Under the pieces are notes generated by a model that was not told the origin of the DNA, did not search any database, and worked only from the letters and a program-made list of their open reading frames with translations. Of a stretch of DNA of 42,562 nt, positions 1 through 8,170 are shown piece by piece. Every line of letters begins with the position of its first letter. Positions within the stretch are counted from its first letter, which is position 1. Where the stretch lies: positions 1 through 42,562 of the forward strand of contig NZ_JAUOTO010000014.1 in the NCBI RefSeq assembly GCF_030546645.1. Reading direction: 5' to 3'. The translations under genes were made by a program, and so were the position numbers. The stretch is from Flavitalea plasmicola. Lineage in GTDB: Bacteria > Bacteroidota > Bacteroidia > Chitinophagales > Chitinophagaceae.

Positions 1-1
1 G

Positions 2-2911
2 GAGGGGGTGAAGGAGGCGGTGGTGGTGGACCGGGAAGATGAGCAGGGCAATAAATATTTACAGGGATATGTGGTGACGGAAGGAGGAATTGAAGTGAGA
101 TCGCTCCAGGAGCGGCTACGACGCGAGCTTCCGGAGTATATGGTGCCGGAAATGCTGGTGGGACTGGCGGAGCTGCCGCTGACGGACAACGGGAAGGTGG
201 ACCGGGCGGCATTAGGCAGGCTGGAGATCCATGGTCCGGAGAAAAAAGGACAACACACCCCGCCGGCAAATGAGACGGAACGCCGGCTGATACTAATATG
301 GCAATTGCTGTTGCGAACAGAAGTCATCGGCGTGGAAGACAACTTCTTTCAGCTGGGCGGGCATTCGCTCAAGGCGATACAGCTGGTGTCGAAGATCTAC
401 AAAGAGTTCAATGTCAAAATAGGGATAAGCGTCGTTTTCCTGCATCCAACGATCAGGCAACTCGCGCATGCCATCCGGGAAAATGACGTATCCGCCTATC
501 GACCGATCCCCCGCGTGGCGCAGGCGTCTTATTACGACCTGTCGGCGCCTCAAAAAACAATATGGATCGCCAGCCAGGTTGAAAGCCAGGCTATCTCCTA
601 TAATATCCCGGTGATGCTATCGATAAAAGGTGCATTGGATGTGGGGATATTGGAAAATGCATTCAGGGAAATAATAAAAAGGCATGAGATACTCAGGACC
701 GTTTTCATTTTTATCAACGGCGAACCCAGGCAAAGAGTCCTTTCCGCCGATCAACTGGATCTTCAAATGGCTTGCCTGGATATAAGGGCGGCGTCCGACA
801 AGGAAAGCCTCATCCGGGACAACCTGGAAAAAGCGCTGTTGCAACCTTTTCACCTGCAGGAAGGGCCGTTGCTCAAGGTCAATCTCATCCGCGTGGAAGA
901 AGATGCTTTTGTACTGCTCTTCATTGTCCATCACCTGATCGCTGACGGATGGTCGTTGGAGATAATTATAGATGAGGTGTTGTCATTTTACCAGGCAGCT
1001 TATTTGGGATCCCCGCCCGCACTGCCCTTGTTGAATATCCAGTATAAGGATTTCGCAGCCTGGCAGCATCAGGGCTTCGGGAGCATCGATCAGGACAAAT
1101 TTCTGGGTTTCTGGACAGACCAGTTCAGGGAAGGCATTCCCCGGGTGCATCTTCCTTCTGATGTCGTGCCCCCGGCAGTACGGTCAGCTGCAGCAGAAAG
1201 CATTGTATTTGATATTAACGAGAAAATAACTGCCCGGCTGAGCAAGCTTGGCATCCGGCAGGAGGCGACTTTATATATGGTATTGCTGGCTGCGCTGAAC
1301 GTATTTTTTTCAGCTTATTCGGATGAGCCGGATGTGGTAATAGGCACTCCTTATGCGGGGAGAGAACACCCTGACCTGGAACACCAGGTGGGACCTTACT
1401 TAAACACACTGCCCCTGCGGACAAAGTTTGATACCGGGATGCCCTTTGCAGACCTTGTGCAGCGGGTGAAGGAAAACCTTCTCAAGGTATTCGCATACGG
1501 AACATTCCCTGTAGATGATGTCATCAGCCAATTGCCCGGAAGAGACAAGGGAGGGGCTACCTTGTTTGACGTCGGATTCACCTGGCAAAACCTGGAAGGC
1601 ATCTATGGACAACGGGAGATCCGGCGTTTTGAGGCGTTTCAGCTGTCTTTTATGCCATTGCCGCAACAGCAGGTGAAAACAGCTATATGGATCCATGCCT
1701 GGCCGCAGAACGGAAGCATGACCTTTTCTTTCCTCTATTCACTGGACCAGTTCAGCAAAGGTAGGATGGAGCATATCACGGGCAAATTCAAACAATTGTT
1801 GGACCATCTGGCCGAAGCACCCGATGCGGCCATCAGCCGGCACCTGGAAATTGTAAAGGATGATAAAAAAGAACCAATGATGCAGCAAAAGAAATCGTCC
1901 GACAAGAACCTGGAAAAGTTCTTGTCGATGAATAACAAGGCCCCCGCCTCCGTCCGTCAGCACCATGTCACGGAATATCTGGCGGGAGACAGGCATGGCA
2001 GCTTACCGGTTGTCATGCAAAACATAGACGGAGTGATCCTGGGGGAATGGCTGGGATACAATAAGGAGAAGGTCCAATCCATGCTCCATCGCCATGGAGG
2101 CGTGCTTTTCAGAGGGTTTGACATGGGGTCCGTCCCTGCCTTCCGGCAGTTTTCAATGGACTTCAGCAACGACCAGATGAACTATGTGGATCAGTCTTCG
2201 CCGAGAACAGCTATTGCAGATGGACTGTACACTTCTACCGACCATCCGGCCGGCGAGACGATCAACATGCATAATGAACTGTCCTATTCCCATAAGTGGC
2301 CATTGCACATCCTGTTCTGTTGTATCGAAGCCCCTGATTCAGGAGGGGAAACGCCTGTCTGCGACAGCCGGAAACTATTGCATGCGCTGTCGGACGCCAC
2401 CAGGAGAAAGTTTGCAGATAAAGGCATCCTGTACGTTCGCAATCTTGTCGATGGCCTTGGGTTATCCTGGCGCGACGTTTATCAAACGCAGGACAAGCAG
2501 ATAGTCGAGGAATATTGCAGGGTCAATCATATTGATCTTGAGTGGAAGAGCGACCGGCATCTGCGGATCAGCTGGCGAAAACCGGCCATAGTAGCTCATC
2601 CGGGCACCAGCGAACCTGTCTGGTTCAATCACGGGTTCTTTTTTCATGCATCTAACCTCCTTCAATCTGTCCATGACGCCGTCGCGTCCAGGGAAGACCT
2701 TCCTTTCAATACTTTTTACGGAGACGGATCAGAGATTGAAAAGGAGGTCATTGCAGAGATCAGGGCCGCCTATGACAGGCATATGGAAATATTCACATGG
2801 GAAAAAGGTGACGTTCTGATACTGGATAATATGATCATGGCGCACGGAAGGCAGCCATTTAAAGGGACGAGGAAGATCATCGTTTCGATGTGCGACCCAT
2901 GTAATGTATAA
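2..2911 (+). CDS. NRPS, 5'-partial: A(C-term)-T-C with fused Fe(II)/2-oxoglutarate dioxygenase
   Basis: The gene enters from before the window; the frame is open from base 2, so no start is assigned. Residue numbers count from the GTG at base 8. The first ~75 residues are the end of an adenylation domain (A10 motif LPLTDNGKVDR). A carrier domain follows, with phosphopantetheine Ser120 in GGHSL. Next is a condensation domain (about 172-610) with an intact HHLIADG motif at 308-314. The last ~325 residues are a TauD/SyrP-like non-heme iron dioxygenase. Its iron ligands appear to be His755, Glu757 (MHNELSY) and His946 (MAHGR), and Arg955 probably binds 2-oxoglutarate. It probably hydroxylates a carrier-bound amino acid. 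The next gene starts with a condensation-like 'interface' domain plus an Asp-specific A domain, so beta-hydroxylation of aspartyl-T is the best guess. Domain calls are firm; substrate is inferred. Confidence 0.93.
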   Translation, partial: EGVKEAVVVDREDEQGNKYLQGYVVTEGGIEVRSLQERLRRELPEYMVPEMLVGLAELPLTDNGKVDRAALGRLEIHGPEKKGQHTPPANETERRLILIWQLLLRTEVIGVEDNFFQLGGHSLKAIQLVSKIYKEFNVKIGISVVFLHPTIRQLAHAIRENDVSAYRPIPRVAQASYYDLSAPQKTIWIASQVESQAISYNIPVMLSIKGALDVGILENAFREIIKRHEILRTVFIFINGEPRQRVLSADQLDLQMACLDIRAASDKESLIRDNLEKALLQPFHLQEGPLLKVNLIRVEEDAFVLLFIVHHLIADGWSLEIIIDEVLSFYQAAYLGSPPALPLLNIQYKDFAAWQHQGFGSIDQDKFLGFWTDQFREGIPRVHLPSDVVPPAVRSAAAESIVFDINEKITARLSKLGIRQEATLYMVLLAALNVFFSAYSDEPDVVIGTPYAGREHPDLEHQVGPYLNTLPLRTKFDTGMPFADLVQRVKENLLKVFAYGTFPVDDVISQLPGRDKGGATLFDVGFTWQNLEGIYGQREIRRFEAFQLSFMPLPQQQVKTAIWIHAWPQNGSMTFSFLYSLDQFSKGRMEHITGKFKQLLDHLAEAPDAAISRHLEIVKDDKKEPMMQQKKSSDKNLEKFLSMNNKAPASVRQHHVTEYLAGDRHGSLPVVMQNIDGVILGEWLGYNKEKVQSMLHRHGGVLFRGFDMGSVPAFRQFSMDFSNDQMNYVDQSSPRTAIADGLYTSTDHPAGETINMHNELSYSHKWPLHILFCCIEAPDSGGETPVCDSRKLLHALSDATRRKFADKGILYVRNLVDGLGLSWRDVYQTQDKQIVEEYCRVNHIDLEWKSDRHLRISWRKPAIVAHPGTSEPVWFNHGFFFHASNLLQSVHDAVASREDLPFNTFYGDGSEIEKEVIAEIRAAYDRHMEIFTWEKGDVLILDNMIMAHGRQPFKGTRKIIVSMCDPCNV
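1925..2908 (+). other. C-terminal TauD/SyrP-like beta-hydroxylase domain
   Basis: This domain covers about residues 640-967 of the first protein. Visible family features are LFRGF near 699-703, YTSTDHP near 741, the H-x-E iron facial triad (His755, Glu757), SGGETP, and a distal His946 followed nine residues later by Arg955. The H-x-E form in place of H-x-D is usual for NRPS-associated amino-acid beta-hydroxylases such as SyrP. Fusion to the C-terminus of an NRPS subunit matches the fused siderophore Asp beta-hydroxylase class described together with 'interface' domains. It is the only such domain in the window. Confidence 0.85.
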
Positions 2912-2941
2912 ATAATTTTTGGACCCGAAGGAACACGAGCT

Positions 2942-5900
2942 ATGACAGAGGACATGAATTACTATGAGCTATCCCCATCCCAGAAGCGACTTTGGTCACT
3001 TTTCAAGATGGGTAGTTCCATGAATAACCAGGTTCATGTGGTTTTCCCCGGATCTATTGACCTGGGTGCACTGGAGAAAGCATTTCGCGCGGTAGTGGAG
3101 AAGCACGACATTTTGAGAGCAGGCTTTGCATCAGTGTCGTATCTTTCATTCCCTCTTCAATTTGCCAGGACAGCGGCGCTGCCCATGCCGGCGTGGACAT
3201 TCCTCGATATAACATCGGAACATGATTCCCGCGCCCGGATCCGTGCCTGCGCCCTCGAGCTGAGAAAGAAAAATTACAATTGGCAGGAAGACACCCTGTT
3301 CGACCTGTTCGTTATTCCGACGGATCAGCAAAACGTTCATTTGATCTTTCAGATGCCTGCCATTTGCGGCGACGCCACCACCTGTCTCCATGTCATGAGA
3401 GAGATGGCCTGTCATTACTACGATCAGGAACTGCCCGGTGAAGCGACATCGTTTTTTCAATATGCACAATGGCATAATGACCTGGTAAAGGCCGGCGAAG
3501 CGGAAGATATTGAATATTGGAGGAATAAATACGCATGGGATAAGTTCGATTACAGGCTGCCAATAGAAGTGGACGTTGCGCAGCAGCCCGTTTTGAAAAG
3601 GACTGGCATTGATCTGGACGACGCTTTGATCAAAGGGATCCATAATTTTGTAAACCAGCATAAAATATCCTGTGAGGCTTTTTTCCTGGGGTTATGGCAG
3701 CTTTTTGTGCTGCAGTATTTCGAGGAAAGTGAAGAGATCGGCGTGGGCATGGTGGTTGACGGAAGGTTTTACGAAGCTTTCCAGGAGATCTGCGGACCGT
3801 TGTCCAGAACTTTGCCATTCATAACCAGGGCAGATCGGGAAGGAGATGTGGCTGATCTCCTTCATAGAACGGAATTGCAGCTGCAGGAGCTCAAAGAACG
3901 GCAATTTGCCGCGGGCATTCCTGCGCTATCCGTGTTCCCCGTTTGTTTTGAATACCTGGAGGCCGGAACTATTACTCCCACTTCCACGCAGGGCTTTCAA
4001 CTGCATGAAATATTCACCCGCAGCGACGACCACAGGCTGAAGCTCCTATGCCTTCACACTACCCATGGGATCCTGCTGGATCTCGAATACATGTCGGATA
4101 GCCTGCCGGAAAGCGCGGTATCAAGCATCCGGCAAAATTTTAAAAGCTATATCACCCGCTTGCTCGGGAGTGGCAAGCTTACCGTGCGGGAATTGATCCG
4201 CCCGTCCTCCGGGGAAGAGGCGATTATCCTGCACTCTTTTAACACCCCCGCTACGCCGCCACGGGCAGCAACCACTGTCGCCTCGTTGTTTGAAGAACAG
4301 GCGCGGCTAACCCCCGGTCTTATTGCCGTGGAGGACGATGACCGGAAGCTGACCTTTGCGGAGCTGGATCGCCAGGCCAATCAACTGGCTGATTATCTCA
4401 TCAAAGAGCAGAACGTGATTCCGGGTGATATCGTTGCCGTACAGCTGCCCCGGACAGTGGAAATGATCGTCGGCCTCATCGGTGTGATAAAAGCAGGAGC
4501 CGCATTTTTGCCGATCGATCCTGCCTGGCCTGAAAAACGGTTGTCCTATATACTAAAGGACAGCCATCCCAGACTTGTACTTTCAAAAATACCTGTCCTT
4601 TCAGGAACAGTGCAGGATATAACTCCGCCCCTACGTAACGGCGGGGCCTCTTCGCCCTTGTATATCATCTATACTTCAGGGTCGACAGGAGATCCAAAGG
4701 GTGTCATTATCTCCAATGCTTCCTTCCTGAATTACATCACCTGGTTCCGGGATTCATTTCACATCGGTCCAAAGGACAGTACCTGTCTTTTTTCGTCCAT
4801 TGCCTATGACCTATGCTACACGGCCCTATGGTCTTCCCTTTTGTCGGGGGCAAGGCTGGTGCTCCTGCAAGAATTCCGTTACCTGGAGCCGGAACTACTG
4901 ATCAACAAGCTGATCGACCATAGCATTACCTATATCAAGCTGACGCCCTCTCATTTTCGTATGCTGACGGCCGATGCGGATCTTATCGTCAATGCGAAGA
5001 GATATTGCCTGCGCCTGGTCGTCATCGGCGGTGAAAACATCATCGTCGGTGACCTGGAAAAGTATTTCCGCCACCGGGAAGATGTGGTTTTTGTCAATCA
5101 CTATGGGCCAACGGAGACGACGGTGGGAGCGATCTATTGTCCCGTGACCCGCGAACAATTTGCAGCTTATAAACACAGGCCCCTGATCGGGCGGCCTGTC
5201 ACCGGGAATAAAGTTTACATCCTGGGCAGGGATCACAGGCTTTTGCCGGTGGGTGTAACAGGGGAGATCGGGATTGCCGGCGCCGGCGTCGGAATGGGCT
5301 ATTTTAATAACGAAAAGCTCACCCGTGAAAAGTTTATTCCAAATCCGTATGAGGCCGGAGAGACCCTTTACCTCACTGGGGATATGGGGCGCTATATGCC
5401 CGATGGCAGCATTGAGTTTCTTGGAAGGAGGGATCATCAGGTGAAGGTCAGGGGATACAGGGTAGAGCTGCAGGAAATAGCCGGGGTTATTGCCTCCTTT
5501 CCAGAGGTACTGGAAGCCGAAGTGGTGGCGGCTGATAAGCAGGAGCAGGAGATCACGCTCGCTGCCTTTTTCACCAGCGCGGTCCCTGTAGATATCCGGC
5601 AGCTGAAAGCTCATGTGGAGCAGCTGCTTCCCGCGTATATGGTACCGCCGACTTTCGTCAACATAGAAAAGTTCCCGCTGACGCAAAATGGGAAGAAAGA
5701 CCACTTACGGCTTTTGGATCTCCTGCAGGACAGGAAGGGCGATGAGGGCGGATATATCGCTCCCGGTAATTTCCTGGAAACCAGGATGGCTGCCATATGG
5801 GAAGAAGTGCTGGGCCTGAGCCGGGTGGGTGCTACGGATAATTTCTTTGCCATAGGGGGACATTCGTTGAAAGCTGTCCAGATCATATCAAGGGTATATA

Positions 5901-7402
5901 AAGAGCTGCACATCAGGATGCAGATGCGCGATATCTTCGAGCACCCTACCATAAAGGCATTGGCCGGGAGCCTTGCTGCACTTGGGACCGTGAACTTCGA
6001 GCCCATCGGGTGCATCCCTGAAAGCCAATATTATGAGGTGTCGAATGCTCAGAAAAGATTGTGGGTCGCCAGCCAGCTGGAGACGGAAGGCGCGATCTAC
6101 AATTTGCCTTTTGCCTACCTGATGGAAGGCGAGCTGAATATAGCGTCCATGGAAAAAGCATTGGACGCGATGGCCGGAAGACATGAAATGCTCCGGACAA
6201 CTTTCCACGAGGTGGAAGGCCGGCTGAAGCAGCGCATCCATCCTCATGCATCCTTTCCGCTGCGGCTGAGGCAGGTGGATCTGCGATCCGATGCAGGGAG
6301 AGCAGCGCGGGTCAATGGTCTTATAAAAGATATGGCCACAGAAAGGTTTGATCTTAGCAAGGGACCCCTGGTTAAGGCGCTGCTGGTGCATATGGAAGAG
6401 GACCTGTTTGCATTTGTCCTGGTAATGCACCATATCGTTTCCGATGCCTGGTCAATGGAGGTCTTCCTGAATGAATTCCAATCGTACTACCGGGCATATA
6501 GCAGCGGTACGCCTTCTTCGCCGGCTCCGCTGCGTATCCAATACAAGGACTATGCCGTCTGGCACAACCGCCTGGTTGCCGGGGATGGCATGGCGCAGCA
6601 TCGAAAATTCTGGCATAACATGTTCCAGTCGAAGGCGCCTTCCCTGGGCTTCCCGACCGACCTGCCAAGACAAAGGGTAAAATCGTTCAAAGGAGGGATC
6701 GTGGAAAGTTCTTTTACGTCCGCACAGCTGAGCTGCCTGCGATCGATAAGTGAAAAATACGATGCCACGCTGTTCATTACCCTGCTTGCGTTGTTAAATG
6801 CGATTCTATACAGGTATACGGGGGTGCAGGACATTGTGATAGGAACGCCTGTTGCACAAAGAGACCATCCTGATCTCGAAGATCAGATAGGCCTGTACCT
6901 GAACAGTCTTGCCTTGCGTACCAGGTTCAGGGGAAAGGACTCGTTTTCGGACCTGCTGCTTAAAGTCAGGGCAGTGGCCCTGGATGCTTACTCGCACCAG
7001 GTATATCCTTATGACGTCCTTGTAAGCGAACTGGACCTGAAGGCTGACGCGGGTCGTTCGCCTTTATTCGATGTGGTTATGCTGCTGAATAAAGAAAAGC
7101 TGCATGAAGAGGATAACCCGGGTCCCGGAAAGATCAAAATAAGCAGGATGGATCCCGGGGACAGGGTGAGCACGGTGGATATGCGCATCGTTTTTACGGA
7201 ATCCGGAGACCGGCTTTCCTGTGCCATTGAATATGACGCCGCCCTTTTTAATGAATCTTCCATTGCGAAGTTCCTGGAGGACTTCCTGGTCATTACAGAC
7301 CAGGCGGCCGGCGACAATGATATCAGGATCTTCGACTTGCTGGTAGACAATGTCGCAACGGGGTCCGCAGGCGCCGAAATAAGAACTGTGTTCAATATTT
7401 AA
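2942..7402 (+). CDS. NRPS: interface-like C*-A(Asp)-T-C
   Basis: The 1486-residue protein opens with a condensation-fold domain (about 5-425) whose HHxxxDG motif is replaced by MPAICGD (138-144), so it should not catalyse condensation. The adenylation domain (about 445-925) has A3 TSGSTGDPKG, A5 YGPTE and A10 Lys918. Its pocket residues read D623 L624 T627 K666 V694 G696 H720 V728 G729 K918 (DLTKVGHVGK), nearly identical to the classic aspartate code. Carrier Ser975 (GGHSL) follows, then a complete C domain (about 1025-1470) with HHIVSDA, where Gly of the motif is Ala. The previous protein ends in C plus dioxygenase, so the functional module spans two proteins: C-hydroxylase // interface-A(Asp)-T. 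The gap of 30 nt implies co-transcription. The product is probably L-Asp, or beta-OH-Asp after hydroxylation. Confidence 0.95.
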   Translation: MTEDMNYYELSPSQKRLWSLFKMGSSMNNQVHVVFPGSIDLGALEKAFRAVVEKHDILRAGFASVSYLSFPLQFARTAALPMPAWTFLDITSEHDSRARIRACALELRKKNYNWQEDTLFDLFVIPTDQQNVHLIFQMPAICGDATTCLHVMREMACHYYDQELPGEATSFFQYAQWHNDLVKAGEAEDIEYWRNKYAWDKFDYRLPIEVDVAQQPVLKRTGIDLDDALIKGIHNFVNQHKISCEAFFLGLWQLFVLQYFEESEEIGVGMVVDGRFYEAFQEICGPLSRTLPFITRADREGDVADLLHRTELQLQELKERQFAAGIPALSVFPVCFEYLEAGTITPTSTQGFQLHEIFTRSDDHRLKLLCLHTTHGILLDLEYMSDSLPESAVSSIRQNFKSYITRLLGSGKLTVRELIRPSSGEEAIILHSFNTPATPPRAATTVASLFEEQARLTPGLIAVEDDDRKLTFAELDRQANQLADYLIKEQNVIPGDIVAVQLPRTVEMIVGLIGVIKAGAAFLPIDPAWPEKRLSYILKDSHPRLVLSKIPVLSGTVQDITPPLRNGGASSPLYIIYTSGSTGDPKGVIISNASFLNYITWFRDSFHIGPKDSTCLFSSIAYDLCYTALWSSLLSGARLVLLQEFRYLEPELLINKLIDHSITYIKLTPSHFRMLTADADLIVNAKRYCLRLVVIGGENIIVGDLEKYFRHREDVVFVNHYGPTETTVGAIYCPVTREQFAAYKHRPLIGRPVTGNKVYILGRDHRLLPVGVTGEIGIAGAGVGMGYFNNEKLTREKFIPNPYEAGETLYLTGDMGRYMPDGSIEFLGRRDHQVKVRGYRVELQEIAGVIASFPEVLEAEVVAADKQEQEITLAAFFTSAVPVDIRQLKAHVEQLLPAYMVPPTFVNIEKFPLTQNGKKDHLRLLDLLQDRKGDEGGYIAPGNFLETRMAAIWEEVLGLSRVGATDNFFAIGGHSLKAVQIISRVYKELHIRMQMRDIFEHPTIKALAGSLAALGTVNFEPIGCIPESQYYEVSNAQKRLWVASQLETEGAIYNLPFAYLMEGELNIASMEKALDAMAGRHEMLRTTFHEVEGRLKQRIHPHASFPLRLRQVDLRSDAGRAARVNGLIKDMATERFDLSKGPLVKALLVHMEEDLFAFVLVMHHIVSDAWSMEVFLNEFQSYYRAYSSGTPSSPAPLRIQYKDYAVWHNRLVAGDGMAQHRKFWHNMFQSKAPSLGFPTDLPRQRVKSFKGGIVESSFTSAQLSCLRSISEKYDATLFITLLALLNAILYRYTGVQDIVIGTPVAQRDHPDLEDQIGLYLNSLALRTRFRGKDSFSDLLLKVRAVALDAYSHQVYPYDVLVSELDLKADAGRSPLFDVVMLLNKEKLHEEDNPGPGKIKISRMDPGDRVSTVDMRIVFTESGDRLSCAIEYDAALFNESSIAKFLEDFLVITDQAAGDNDIRIFDLLVDNVATGSAGAEIRTVFNI
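2954..4216 (+). other. Interface-type condensation-like domain I (catalytic His lost)
   Basis: The domain has a C-domain start (YELSPSQKRLW) and fold-length spacing, but both catalytic histidines are absent. A signature IGVG...R.Y.......GPLSRTLP replaces the usual GRxHPDLExQIGxYLNTLPLR segment. The same signature occurs in the second interface-like domain at 24229-25482. In both cases an Asp-type A domain follows directly. Likely role: positioning a beta-hydroxylase on the aspartyl carrier. Confidence 0.75.
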
Positions 7403-7429
7403 AACAATAAATTAATTAAATCCTTATCA

Positions 7430-8161
7430 ATGATTGTAGAACAGGATTATACAGGCTACACGGCTGCCGATCACAATACATGGTCGGTCTTGTTCCAGCG
7501 CCAGGGCAAAGCCGTCCTTACCCATGCTGCAGGAGAGTTTAAAAAAGGGTTTTCGTCTCTGAGCCTTGACCCTCATCGGATCCCCATGCTTGAAGATGTC
7601 AACCGCCTGCTGGCCACCGTATCCGGTTGGTCGCTGGTGCCCGTCACAGGGCTCGTTCCCAACGATGTCTTTTTCGGCCTGCTGATCCAAAAACGGTTTC
7701 CCATAACCGTTTCAATGAGAAGCCCCGGGGAGATCGATTTTGCAGAACTTCCTGATATTTTCCATGATGTGTACGGGCATGTGCCCATGCTGATGAATGA
7801 GCTGTTCTGTGAATTTATGTCCGATTACAGCCATATTGCCATCAACTACCTGGACGATCCGGGGATAATCGATTATTTCGGACGCTTCTATTGGTTCACA
7901 CTGGAAATGGGACTGATCAGGGAAGATGACCTGCTTAAACCCTATGGCGCGGCCATCCTGACCTCGGCAGGGGAGATCAGGAACATTCAGTCGGCTGCTA
8001 CTGCCAAACGTCCTTTCGACCTGCATACGGTGATAACCACCCGCTATGATAATCTCCACCTTCAAAAGGAGTATTTCTACATAGACTCGTTCGACCAGCT
8101 GTTTGACGGCCTGAAAGGCATGCAAGCCTTGTTGGATAAAGGCGTTTTATCACACCAATGA
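7430..8161 (+). CDS. Pterin-dependent aromatic amino acid hydroxylase (phenylalanine-hydroxylase-like)
   Basis: This 243-residue protein has the bacterial phenylalanine-4-hydroxylase core. It begins YTAADHNTWSVLFQRQ, and the iron triad is His112 and His117 in PDIFHDVYGHVPML plus Glu159 in FYWFTLEMGL. Length is close to the bacterial enzymes (about 260-300) and no motif is missing. The family uses Fe(II), O2 and a reduced pterin to hydroxylate aromatic rings; PacX of pacidamycin is a family member that makes meta-tyrosine inside a biosynthetic cluster. Here it lies 27 nt after one NRPS gene and 9 nt before the next, so it is part of the pathway. It probably makes a hydroxylated Phe (p-Tyr, m-Tyr or similar) for incorporation, perhaps by the next gene, whose A pocket shares three residues with Phe codes. 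Regiochemistry, and whether the substrate is free or carrier-bound, cannot be read from sequence. Confidence 0.92.
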   Translation: MIVEQDYTGYTAADHNTWSVLFQRQGKAVLTHAAGEFKKGFSSLSLDPHRIPMLEDVNRLLATVSGWSLVPVTGLVPNDVFFGLLIQKRFPITVSMRSPGEIDFAELPDIFHDVYGHVPMLMNELFCEFMSDYSHIAINYLDDPGIIDYFGRFYWFTLEMGLIREDDLLKPYGAAILTSAGEIRNIQSAATAKRPFDLHTVITTRYDNLHLQKEYFYIDSFDQLFDGLKGMQALLDKGVLSHQ

Positions 8162-8170
8162 AGAACTAAT

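Noticed and set aside
2912..2941. Internal promoter or terminator in the intergenic gaps
   Set aside because: All gaps are 30 nt or shorter, with no stem-loop plus T-run and no clear Bacteroidota promoter motif; one long transcript is more likely.
2954..4216. Reading the N-terminal domain of gene 2 as a normal condensation domain
   Set aside because: Both catalytic histidines are missing (MPAICGD), the A domain next to it is Asp-specific, and a working C domain is supplied by the preceding protein.
4895..5704. Open frame of 269 codons on the minus strand, and many similar antisense frames across the window
   Set aside because: It lies fully inside an intact A domain on the + strand, shows no recognisable domain, and its composition is that of a reverse-complement shadow.
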